Source: Syntrophaceae bacterium UBA4778 (GTDB taxonomy: Bacteria; Desulfobacterota; Syntrophia; Syntrophales; UBA4778). From it: a stretch of 21,874 nucleotides of DNA. Position numbers and translations under genes: made by a program. The notes below the pieces were generated by a model, which saw only the letters and a list, made by a program, of their open reading frames with translations, was not told where the DNA came from and searched no databases. Shown here in pieces: positions 7,142 through 14,763 of the stretch (position 1 is its first letter; the number at the start of each line of letters is the position of its first letter). Location of the stretch: contig DHHG01000183.1 in the NCBI GenBank assembly GCA_002403175.1, positions 1-21,874 on the forward strand. Direction: 5' to 3'.

Positions 7142-7492
7142 TTACAGCCTGCTGACCCATATTTCTTTGATAAGAAACTCCCGTCCCTGCAATACTTCCT
7201 TTTCAAATTTTCCGCAAAATGGGCAGAGACCTTCATTTTGACAGACATTGTAGATCGTGCCGCAGCTTGTGCATCTTGCCTCACCCGGTGTTCGTTCGAT
7301 CACAAGCTTAGAATCCTTCAAACGCGCTTTGTTTTCGACGATCATCGGATAGTATTGTTCCATGAAGTTAGGAACCACGGACGAAAGTTCACCGATCTGG
7401 AGAACGATTGCCGCGACCTTTTCAAGCTTTTCTTCCGCTGCCAGCGCTTCTACCTGGTCAACAACTTCCATCAAAACGTTGAGTTCATGCAT
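7142..7492 (-). CDS. hypA: Hydrogenase/urease nickel incorporation protein HypA
   Basis: A 116-aa protein of normal HypA length. The N-terminal MHE supplies the nickel-binding His2 and Glu3. A zinc site is formed by two CxxC pairs, Cys74/Cys77 (CTSC) and Cys90/Cys93 (CPFC). The conserved GELSSV region lies at 34-40. HypA delivers Ni to [NiFe]-hydrogenase large subunits together with HypB, in the cytoplasm. No other hyp or hydrogenase gene is in the window. It lies 17 bp after the end of the decayed oxidoreductase gene on the same strand and was probably co-transcribed with it; AAGGA near that stop is a poor, distant ribosome site. The gene is intact although its neighbours are not. Confidence 0.93.
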   Translation of the reverse strand: MHELNVLMEVVDQVEALAAEEKLEKVAAIVLQIGELSSVVPNFMEQYYPMIVENKARLKDSKLVIERTPGEARCTSCGTIYNVCQNEGLCPFCGKFEKEVLQGREFLIKEIWVSRL

Positions 7493-7509
7493 TTTTTTCA
7501 GGGCAGTCC

Positions 7510-8360
7510 TTATTCTTTGGAAAACAAGTCCTTGATTGCTCTGACTGCAATTCTACCGGCACGCGCTACGACAGCTCCCGCAAGGCGTAGGGGCAGTTGT
7601 TCGTAAGTGCACCCATACATGCTTGATACTTTGCTGAGTGAGATCGCATCGAATTTGCACCTGGTAGTACACAGACCGCAACCTAAACATCTGGTTTGAT
7701 CGATGTAGGCGGCCCCGCAACTAAGACATCTTTCCGTTTCTTTCTTGACCTGATCCTCGGTGAATGTTTGCCTAATATCCATAAAGCTCGCTTTGGCGTT
7801 GGCCTTGTGCAGCGGCCTTTGGCGCGGCGTGTTGTCTTAATCCCCTATCAGAAGATTGTTCTTGTCTATGCCTGATAATCTCTGCGGTCTCTGCCGAGAA
7901 GCAGATCGTGTCCCTTCCAAACGAACCTGTGTAGCGAAATGGCACCCTCCTTACCGGCCGCTATTGCGTCGATCGCAAATTTCGGGCCTGTATAAGCATC
8001 TCCGCCGACGAAGATATCCGGTTCGGCCGTTTGATACGTTACCGTGTCGGCCTTAACGGTATTGTTCGGGTTCAGCTCAACTTTTGTGCCTGCGAGCAGA
8101 CTGTCCCAGTCAATGCTCTGTCCGATCGATACAATTACATAATCTGCCTTGACCGTGATCGTATCATTGTCGTCGTACTGCGGGTCGAACTTTCCCGCTG
8201 CATTGAATAGCGATGTGCATTTTTTGAATTCTATGCCCGCCACTTTTCCGTCCTTCGAGAGTATGCGTTTGGGCCCCCCAGGAATTTCTGATTACAACGT
8301 TTTCGGATGTTGCTTCCTCGATCTCTTCGGGAAGAGCCGGCATTTACTTCGCGGATTGAT
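7510..8360 (-). pseudogene. GltD/NfnB-like FAD-NAD(P) oxidoreductase with C-terminal ferredoxin domain, 5'-truncated and frame-broken
   Basis: Several minus-strand frames together read as one protein. About 8360-8281 reads SIREV then [20 protein letters not shown]. Segment 8270-7866 gives [18 protein letters not shown] through the NAD(P)/FAD part SIGQSIDW and FVGGDAYTGPKFAIDAIAAG. Segment 7782-7510 gives a two-cluster ferredoxin part, CLSCGA then CLGCGLCTTRC. Breaks seen are an extra base in the T run 8343-8345, an extra C in the run 8274-8279, a missing base near 7867, and a TAA about 36 bases further on. The N-terminal FAD domain (Rossmann GxGxxG) is absent because homology ends at about 8360, where a ccsA fragment begins. 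The intact relatives transfer electrons between NAD(P)H, flavin and ferredoxin or partner subunits. It is inactive. Confidence 0.82.
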
Positions 8361-8640
8361 CTATCAGAGTAGCTTAATCGGATTTGTTTTTCTGACATTG
8401 GGCATCTCAACCGGTTCGGTCTGGGCGCATTACGCGTGGGGGTCCTACTGGAACTGGGATCCGAAGGAAACATGGTCGCTTATTACCTGGCTTACCTATG
8501 CAGCGATTTTGCATGTCTGTTTGATGCGCGGCTGGAGAGGCAAATACATGGCGGCCATGGCAATAATCGGCTTTAGTCTCGTGCTGTTTACTTATCTGGG
8601 TGTAAATTGGTTGCCCAGTTTGCATAGCTATATGAAGTGA
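8347..8640 (+). pseudogene. C-terminal fragment of cytochrome c assembly protein CcsA/CcmC type
   Basis: From about 8350 the plus strand reads as the last 95 or so residues of a CcsA-like haem handling protein: [18 protein letters not shown] (membrane helix), the WWD signature [18 protein letters not shown], further helices and an ending [11 protein letters not shown] close to the usual CcsA C-terminus. CcsA moves haem across the membrane in system II cytochrome c maturation. The frame is open further left (to 8149), but that part is the opposite strand of the oxidoreductase pseudogene and does not resemble CcsA, so the first two thirds or more of the gene are missing. It is non-functional. 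The 289 bases after it (8641-8929) hold no gene I recognise. Confidence 0.82.
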
Positions 8641-8802
8641 AAAATGCATTTCAGCCAAGTAAGCCCACTGAGCTCGGAGAAGGTTTTTTCGCGGGGATTG
8701 TGACGAGTTTATATGCTTTTCTTGTCTTTCTGGGCAAAACCGCTATGAACGATATCGCAGACGTATAAGGACGGAGATATATTCCTCGCGAGAGGGGTGC
8801 TC

Positions 8803-8831
8803 TTGACAAGCTCCGGAAATTAAGGTATCTA
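8803..8831 (+). promoter_or_regulatory. Candidate sigma-70 promoter upstream of the small ORF at 8930
   Basis: A perfect TTGACA at 8803-8808, a 17-bp spacer and TATCTA at 8826-8831 (a weak -10). It would start transcription about 90 bp before the ORF at 8930. Confidence is limited by the -10 match. Confidence 0.35.
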
Positions 8832-8929
8832 AGACCAGATTTCATGAAGTCTCCTTGGAATCCTTTAGTATTCTTGGGTTGGTGATATGCGAATCCAGGA
8901 AAGTTCTTCAATAAAAGGAAGGAAAGAAA

Positions 8930-9133
8930 ATGGGTGATTATTATTCAGCGGTGAAGGAAGCTCAGAAGGCTGTTGAATTTATCCAGGATGAAAAACTCAG
9001 AGAGATCGCTTTCTCTCAGGTTTTGCAGGACATACTTTCTTCACGAGAAGTTAAGAAACCTAGAAGGGAATCACTAAATAAAAATGCTGCCGCGGAGAAG
9101 CCGATGAGCCGTGCAGCATGGCTGTTTGTTTAG
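8930..9133 (+). CDS. Small hypothetical protein
   Basis: A 67-residue protein with a purine-rich, strong ribosome site (AAAGGAAGG) before the ATG. The first 45 residues look like a real helical domain, YSAVKEAQKAVEFIQDEKLREIAF then SQVLQDIL; the basic tail RKPRRESLNKN-like region is less convincing, and a 7-bp inverted repeat (ATGCTGC to GCAGCAT, about 9084-9119) lies in it. It is possibly a shortened relative of small helical proteins, but I do not recognise a family. It stands between the decayed region and the convergent kinase operon. Confidence 0.5.
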   Translation: MGDYYSAVKEAQKAVEFIQDEKLREIAFSQVLQDILSSREVKKPRRESLNKNAAAEKPMSRAAWLFV

Positions 9134-9280
9134 CTGTTGATTTTACGGAATTTCAGGAATCTACAGGTCCACAGAATCATCCAAGTTGAGCGTTTCATCC
9201 TCTTACTGCTACTGAATCATCCCAAATCGATCCCAGACAAAGAAATGCTCCTGTTTATCCCTTACTTTGCGGAGAATCTA

Positions 9281-10468
9281 TCACATATCGATGATCATAT
9301 TGCGGGTGTGAGTTGCGATCATAAGTTCTTCATTCGTCGGGATCACCCATATTCGAACACGGCTGCCCTTACGGCTGATGAGTGTACCTCCCTTTGCATT
9401 CTCATCAGGGTCTAATTCAAGTCCAAGCCACTGAGCGGTTTGGCAGGTCCGTTCGCGGATTACGGCCGCATTTTCGCCGATTCCTCCCGTAAAGACCAGC
9501 GCATCAAGACCTCCCAAAGCGGCTGCAATCGATCCCAATTCCCTGGAAAATCTATACACAAAAAGATCCACCGCTTCGGCAGCCCTTGGATCACTGCTCT
9601 CCAGGAGTGTTCGCATATCGCTTGATATACCCGAAACGCCCAGCAGTCCTGATTCTTTATAAAGTAGCCTTTCAATATCCCGGGCGTTCATGCCGCATTC
9701 GTCCATCAGATAGAGCAGGACTCCCGGGTCCAATTCCCCGCAGCGGGTTCCCATAACCAGTCCGTCCAGAGCGGAAAACCCGAGAGTGCAGGCGACACTT
9801 TTGAGATTCTGCATGGCGCAAATGCTCGCACCACTTCCGAGGTGCGCTACGGCAACCCTTCCATGTGATGCGTCAGGATCGAAATCCGGAAGAACCGATG
9901 CGATGTATTCATAAGATATACCGTGGAAGCCATAGCGCCTGACCCCCTGATCGGTTATCCTTCTGGGCAGGGCATAGGCCTGGGCCACTGGGGGGATCGT
10001 CGTATGGTAAGAAGTATCAAAGCACGCAACCTGGGGAATCTCAGGCCTTCTTTGAGCGATTACCCGAACGGCAGCGATGTTATGAGGCATGTGCAGGGGC
10101 GCCATCGGCACATATTTTTCAAGTCCTTTCAGGACCTCGGGGGTGACAATAGTTGGTTGAATGTATTCCAGCCCACCGTAAGCAATCCTGTGTCCCACAG
10201 CTGCAATGCGGTCGGCGGTTATAAGGGCTTCTCGTCCCCAAGCAAAGAGGCCCTCTATGGCTTCCTCATGGCCGAGCGGGGGACCTTGAGGCCATCTTTT
10301 TTCCGCCACTATCTTCCCGGATTCGTTCTTGGCCACGAAATGCGCATTTGTGAAAATACCCTCGATCTGTCCCTTATAGAGTACACGCGGTTTCTTTCCT
10401 TGGTCTGTAAAGATATTGAATTTGAGACTGGATGACCCGGCATTCAGGACTAAAATGAGATCTCCCAT
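9281..10468 (-). CDS. ackA: Acetate/propionate-family kinase
   Basis: A 395-aa ASKHA-fold kinase that converts acyl phosphate and ADP to carboxylate and ATP. Present are the N-terminal NAGSSSLKF (9-17), GHR with Arg94, His126, FDT with Asp151, YGFHG with His182, HLG with His209, GTR with Arg242, FTGGIGEN (327-333) and a C-terminal NEE (379-381). Several positions differ from the classical AckA: GHRIAYGG instead of GHRVVHGG, APLHMPHN instead of APLHNPAN, HLGSGAS instead of HLGNGAS (Asn to Ser212), and TRCGELDP instead of TRSGDLDP. These mark a separate clade that, as I recall, is common in alphaproteobacteria beside a MaoC-Pta fusion. The start is 6 bp after the Pta stop, with its ribosome site (ACGAGG) in the upstream gene's last codons, so translation is tightly linked. 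Confidence 0.93.
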   Translation of the reverse strand: MGDLILVLNAGSSSLKFNIFTDQGKKPRVLYKGQIEGIFTNAHFVAKNESGKIVAEKRWPQGPPLGHEEAIEGLFAWGREALITADRIAAVGHRIAYGGLEYIQPTIVTPEVLKGLEKYVPMAPLHMPHNIAAVRVIAQRRPEIPQVACFDTSYHTTIPPVAQAYALPRRITDQGVRRYGFHGISYEYIASVLPDFDPDASHGRVAVAHLGSGASICAMQNLKSVACTLGFSALDGLVMGTRCGELDPGVLLYLMDECGMNARDIERLLYKESGLLGVSGISSDMRTLLESSDPRAAEAVDLFVYRFSRELGSIAAALGGLDALVFTGGIGENAAVIRERTCQTAQWLGLELDPDENAKGGTLISRKGSRVRIWVIPTNEELMIATHTRNMIIDM

Positions 10469-10474
10469 GAGATT

Positions 10475-11884
10475 TTACCTCGTTTCATATTTTCCGCTTC
10501 GCCTTGCGTGTGCGACCCTGGCCATCACTGCTACGGAAGCAAGTCTTGTTCTTGCCGAGTCCGCACGGCTTGTCAGGACAATGGGTATCCGAGTTCCGAG
10601 CACGATTCCGGCTCCTTCGGCGCCAGCCAGATAAGTGAGTTGCTTGAAGAGCATATTGCCCGACTCAAGATCGGGAGCAAGCAGAATATCTATATCCCCG
10701 CTCACGGGCGATTTGATTCCTTTGGTTTCGGCTGCCTGAGCGCTGATGGCGTTATCGTATGCAAGCGGTCCATCCAGTATCGCGCCGGTGATCTGGCCGC
10801 GGTCGGCCATCTTGCATAATGCTGCCGCATCAATGGTAGAGGGAATCTTGGGGTTGACCGTTTCTACCGCCGAGAGAATGGCGACTTTAGGCATCTCGAC
10901 ACCCAGCGCATGGGCCAGATCGATTGCGTTTTGAGCGATATCTACTTTAACTTCAAGACTTGGAGCAATGTTGATTGCAGCATCGGTGATCATAAAAGCC
11001 TTGGGGTAAGATGCCACTGATAAGACGGTTGCATGGCTGATTCGACGCGAGGTGCGGAGGCCAGCGGCAGAAGGGACAATTGCTCCCATGAACTCATCTG
11101 TGTGAAGGCTCCCTTTCATAAGGGCCTCAACCTCGCCCGACCTTGCCAGTTCCACCGCCTTTACTGCGGAATCGTTGCTATGCGTTGAGGAAACGATTAC
11201 GTAAGTGCTTATATCGATCTGTGCCTGCATAGCTACATTTCTGATTTTCTCTTCGGGACCAACGAGAACCGGAGTGATAAGTCCTTCCCGAGCCGCCTCG
11301 ATTGCACCCATGAGGGAGTCCTGGCTACAGGGATGCACGACGGCGCAAGGGATAGGCGCATAACCCTTCGAGCTCTGAATGAGTTTGGCGATGGGGTCTC
11401 CCCATCGGAGCTCGACTTTTGGAGGTCCGAAGTTTTCGTAGATTAGCCGCGATGTAGGCGCTTCAACGAGAACAGTTCCGGATACAAGCTGCATGCCTGA
11501 CTGATTGATGCACTGGCAGTCAAATAGGATTTGATGCCCTTCCTCTCTTTTCTCCAGTGCGGTAACTTTCGCTTTGAGAGCATCTCCAGCAGCGAAATCA
11601 CCGTTGAATTTAAGATTCCTGTGCAGAATCTTTGTTCCCGGGCCGGGCAGGCGAGTTCCGAGAATAATCGAAATCATTGCCTCGGCACCAGCCGCCTCTA
11701 CAAGCCGTGCATCCCTTCTGACATCTTTCATCTGCCTTCCTTTTAGGTAAAAGGCATCCACATCTCCTGAAACCATAGCAGCCAAATCGATTTGGTTTTG
11801 AGTTAACGTGATCTCCAACTCAAGAGCAGCACCGATTTGGATTTCCTGGAAAAGGACATTTGTGAATTCCTTTAATGGTTCCAT
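10475..11884 (-). CDS. Fused MaoC-like hydratase domain and phosphate acetyl/butyryltransferase
   Basis: A 469-aa, two-domain protein. Residues about 10-150 have the MaoC hot-dog fold, with ILGTRLPGPGTKIL at 74-87 typical of this fusion. Residues about 155-460 are a phosphotransacetylase: AVVHPCSQDSLMGAIEAA, LMKGSLHTDEFMGA, SYPKAFMITDAAINIAP, ILDGPLAYDNAIS, and a C-terminal LAPDLESGNMLFKQL. The enzyme would convert acyl-CoA and phosphate to acyl phosphate for the kinase encoded 6 bp downstream. The hydratase motif, usually D-x-N-P-x-H, reads D41-V-D-A-F-Y46 here: the Asp is kept but Asn, Pro and His are lost, so hydratase activity is doubtful. AGGAG precedes the start. The intact family is known as bifunctional enoyl-CoA hydratase/phosphate acetyltransferase. 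Confidence 0.92.
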   Translation of the reverse strand: MEPLKEFTNVLFQEIQIGAALELEITLTQNQIDLAAMVSGDVDAFYLKGRQMKDVRRDARLVEAAGAEAMISIILGTRLPGPGTKILHRNLKFNGDFAAGDALKAKVTALEKREEGHQILFDCQCINQSGMQLVSGTVLVEAPTSRLIYENFGPPKVELRWGDPIAKLIQSSKGYAPIPCAVVHPCSQDSLMGAIEAAREGLITPVLVGPEEKIRNVAMQAQIDISTYVIVSSTHSNDSAVKAVELARSGEVEALMKGSLHTDEFMGAIVPSAAGLRTSRRISHATVLSVASYPKAFMITDAAINIAPSLEVKVDIAQNAIDLAHALGVEMPKVAILSAVETVNPKIPSTIDAAALCKMADRGQITGAILDGPLAYDNAISAQAAETKGIKSPVSGDIDILLAPDLESGNMLFKQLTYLAGAEGAGIVLGTRIPIVLTSRADSARTRLASVAVMARVAHARRSGKYETR

Positions 11885-11951
11885 ATGCAGGTCTCCTGTA
11901 ATGATCTCTGATCTTAAATCCTATTCTCGATATCAAAGAGGAATGCGCATT

Positions 11952-14216
11952 TTATGAGGCGGAGGATTCGCTCTTTCGAAGCAGTTCGATGATGGTCTTG
12001 CCCATTTCCCGCTGCTCCCTGGTAAGGCCTTCCAGTGTCAATCCCCATTGCAGAAGAGAGATGACGTGCTCCCGCTCATCCGGATTCGAGAGCAGGAGGG
12101 GCAGGGCCTTCAGGGTGCGTTCCGGTTCCAGGAGCACCATGACTCCTGCTTCGGAACGTAATCGGCGAATCTGATCTTCAGACAGTTTGGATAGTATTTC
12201 ATCCGTGCGCACGAATTGGTCGGCCATCTCCAGACGGTAGAGAGGGATAGCCCCTGCATATTGGCCTATGAGGGCTCCTATCCTGGCGACAGCTTCCGGA
12301 TATCCACCCTTATCAATTGATTGAAGGACTTCTTTTACATACGGGAGGTCGCGAGGATTTACCGCTGGTTCCGGTATTGACTGGCCTTTAAGACCGGTTG
12401 CTCCGAAGGCAACCATCGATCCATAGAGGCAGTAAAAGAGGGACTCTCTTCCGGCGTCCCTCAGATCACGGTACATATCCAGGGATCCCGAAATAATTTC
12501 GGACCATTTTTCCTCTAATCTGCGATAGATATTTTTTTCCGACGCTGGTCGTCTATCGGCGCGAACGGCAGATACCAAGGCCGGTAAGGGCCACATCATC
12601 GGGTTGTAATCGCTGAAGAACCAACGTTGTGCCCTCAGGGGATGCAGTGTTCGCCCCATATCGGCTGTGGTCTCATTTACCATGTTTTTAATCATCGGCC
12701 GTCCTAAAAGCGTATAGGCCTTCTCATTCATCGACGATACTTCTGCAACTACTTCAAAAGGTTTTTCGTCCTTTCGCCCGAGTCGATTGATCCGGCGAAC
12801 CTGTTCCAGACTGACTTCCCGGAATGTTGAGACGTACTTGTCTTTCCCTTTACCGGAGGTTTGCTCAAGCTCCATCAGGTAAAGCCCGGGCCGCAGCATT
12901 TCAATATAATCAAGGGCCTCAATTATTTCTGTATGCTCTTTGCGGGCGACCTTTCCGGAAACAAAAATGGCAAGATGCCCCGCATCTTCCTGGACAAGGG
13001 CTACGATAACCTGCCCATTCGCCTTGATTTCGGCTGTGCTTGAGTAGACGTCCGATATCCAATTGATGGCCTGCTGAGGAGGCGTAATATTGTCGCCCCT
13101 TGAGGAGAAGATGACGATTGGCGAACGGATGGCCTTCAGATCTACAAATGTATTGGGGGCAGCTTTCAATTCGCCTCGGGCCAGTTTGTTTCCGATGAAA
13201 AGATTTTCAACTATCCAATGGATCTCTTCCTCGTTCATCAGGAAATAACCACCCCACCATTTCTCGAATTCCAGGAATCGTTCTCTTTCCTTATCTATAT
13301 TTTTCCAGAGATTATAATACTTATTCCAGTAAGTATTAGCTGGATTGAGACTTTCGAAATTCTCGACCAGATAAGCACCATCAAATTTTCCATTTCCAAG
13401 ATCGCTCGCCAGAAGCGACATCCAAGAGCCTCCTAATAGCCCGCCACTATAGCGCATGGGGTTTTCGCCCTCATTTCCGCTCCAGCTGCCGCTCCAGTAG
13501 GACATGGGGGCGCCGTTTATCACGATTGGCCCCACCTTTCCCGGATCATTGGCTGCAATCAACATGGAGGCCCAGCCCCCCTGGCAATTGCCATAAATAG
13601 TTGGCTTGGGGCTGTTCGGGTGCCGTTGCAAGACTGTATCGACAAATTTCGATTCGGCAAGAGACACATCATTGATGGTCTGTCCAGGTTCTGGTTCTGG
13701 AAAGAAGATGATAAAATAAACAGGATATCCGAATTCCAATGCAACTCCAACCTGGGAATCCGTCTTGAATGCTCCGATGCCCGCACCATGGCCAGCCCGA
13801 GGATCAACAATGATGAAGGGACGTTTCGTTTCATCTATCTGAAATCCTGCAGGTGGAATGATACGGGTCAGGGCATAATTGACAGGTCTCTCAAATGTCC
13901 GTCCGTCGGCAATGACTTCCCACTGAAATGCCAGAAGCGGAGGTTTGCCTGCCTTCTCATGCTCTATATAATTATTGCCCCGTTCGCGCATAGTATCCCA
14001 ATAGAGTGCTGATCTCTGCGCAAAATCGGTCACATAAGAGCCCCAATCCTGAACAGGGTTTCCGGATACGGTGCTCTCCATCGACTTTCGGTCCACAATA
14101 GCTCTTTGCATGTGCCCCATAAAATCCTTCTGAGCGTTAATAATCCGGTTCACAAATAGCTGGCCGATTTTACCTGTAAGATCCCCAAGACCTTCCATGA
14201 CTTTTTGGACTTCCAT
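11952..14216 (-). CDS. DUF3141 alpha/beta hydrolase, PHA-synthase-like
   Basis: A 754-aa cytoplasmic protein. Residues 13-67 form a helical module (GKIGQLFVNRIINAQKDFM, then WGSYVTDFAQ) homologous to the small protein encoded upstream. Residues about 110-440 are an alpha/beta hydrolase with nucleophile elbow GNCQGG, Cys211, matching the G-x-C-x-G-G of PHA synthases. A likely acid is Asp375 (SRGDNITPP) and a likely base His414 (DAGHLAIFVSG). These correspond in order and context to the PhaC triad. The long C-terminal part (about 450-754) is helical and characteristic of DUF3141. No activity has been firmly assigned to the family as far as I know; acyl transfer to or from hydroxyacyl-CoA or polymer is the best inference. 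GGGGAG precedes the start. The phasin-like gene ends 82 bp upstream, and the Pta fusion follows after 67 bp. Confidence 0.88.
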   Translation of the reverse strand: MEVQKVMEGLGDLTGKIGQLFVNRIINAQKDFMGHMQRAIVDRKSMESTVSGNPVQDWGSYVTDFAQRSALYWDTMRERGNNYIEHEKAGKPPLLAFQWEVIADGRTFERPVNYALTRIIPPAGFQIDETKRPFIIVDPRAGHGAGIGAFKTDSQVGVALEFGYPVYFIIFFPEPEPGQTINDVSLAESKFVDTVLQRHPNSPKPTIYGNCQGGWASMLIAANDPGKVGPIVINGAPMSYWSGSWSGNEGENPMRYSGGLLGGSWMSLLASDLGNGKFDGAYLVENFESLNPANTYWNKYYNLWKNIDKERERFLEFEKWWGGYFLMNEEEIHWIVENLFIGNKLARGELKAAPNTFVDLKAIRSPIVIFSSRGDNITPPQQAINWISDVYSSTAEIKANGQVIVALVQEDAGHLAIFVSGKVARKEHTEIIEALDYIEMLRPGLYLMELEQTSGKGKDKYVSTFREVSLEQVRRINRLGRKDEKPFEVVAEVSSMNEKAYTLLGRPMIKNMVNETTADMGRTLHPLRAQRWFFSDYNPMMWPLPALVSAVRADRRPASEKNIYRRLEEKWSEIISGSLDMYRDLRDAGRESLFYCLYGSMVAFGATGLKGQSIPEPAVNPRDLPYVKEVLQSIDKGGYPEAVARIGALIGQYAGAIPLYRLEMADQFVRTDEILSKLSEDQIRRLRSEAGVMVLLEPERTLKALPLLLSNPDEREHVISLLQWGLTLEGLTREQREMGKTIIELLRKSESSAS

Positions 14217-14298
14217 GGATTTCTCCCCTTAGAGTATTGTCTGAGAGTTGCTTTTTAGTGAATCTGCTCACTTCTGTTCAGAGGAATCGCACATATTT

Positions 14299-14763
14299 TT
14301 ATACCTGGCCTGTTGCGGCTTTCTGCATCAGACTTAGAAATTTTTGAAAATTCTGCGCACAATTTGCCGTATACGAGTTCCATCCCTGCCACATCTCGCT
14401 TGATGCTGCCGCTGCGGATGGTTGTTCCTTCTTAGCGGGCTGAATCATCTTTGTCCAAAAGCTCAGATAATTTTGGGTCAGTTCTGTTGCGATGGAGGAC
14501 CAAGCCCTCCAGGGATTATATTGATCCGAAGCCGCCTTTTGCATCTGTTCCTGAACCTTAAGAAAATTCTGAGCCCACTCGGTCACGTATGAGCTCCACT
14601 CTTGCCAGAGGTTAAACATCTCGTCAGGCTTTTGATACATCATGGTTTTTTGCATCTCGTTCATAAAATTCCTTTGTGCTTCGAGAATGCTGCTGATGTA
14701 AAACCATCCCATTTTACCCTGTTGTTCCGTGAATTCCTCATTTTTGCTTTTTGGATTTTCCAT
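14299..14763 (-). CDS. Phasin-like repeat protein sharing a module with the DUF3141 hydrolase
   Basis: A 154-aa protein rich in Trp, Gln and Met, without signal peptide. Residues 16-65 (GKMGWFYISSILEAQRNFM, then WSSYVTEWAQ) align with residues 15-67 of the DUF3141 protein encoded next. Three imperfect copies of a W-x-x-W-x-S-x(5-7)-Q-N-[FY] segment lie at 53-67, 85-99 and 125-139. The spacer before the third is rich in Ala, Ser and Lys. The amphipathic helical make-up and position suggest a phasin (granule surface protein) or a scaffold that docks the hydrolase. First gene of the four-gene minus-strand operon; AGGAG lies 6 bp before the start. No family assignment by motif alone, so the function is inference. 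Confidence 0.75.
   Translation of the reverse strand: MENPKSKNEEFTEQQGKMGWFYISSILEAQRNFMNEMQKTMMYQKPDEMFNLWQEWSSYVTEWAQNFLKVQEQMQKAASDQYNPWRAWSSIATELTQNYLSFWTKMIQPAKKEQPSAAAASSEMWQGWNSYTANCAQNFQKFLSLMQKAATGQV

Noticed and set aside
8149..8346. N-terminal extension of the CcsA frame
   Set aside because: The frame is open, but this DNA encodes the oxidoreductase on the other strand and the translation has no CcsA character.
8651..8911. Minus-strand open frame of 86 codons, and a plus-strand reading containing GEGFFAGIVTSLYAFLVFLG
   Set aside because: Neither has a convincing start or recognised family; the plus-strand reading is interrupted by a stop and could be a remnant, but this cannot be supported.
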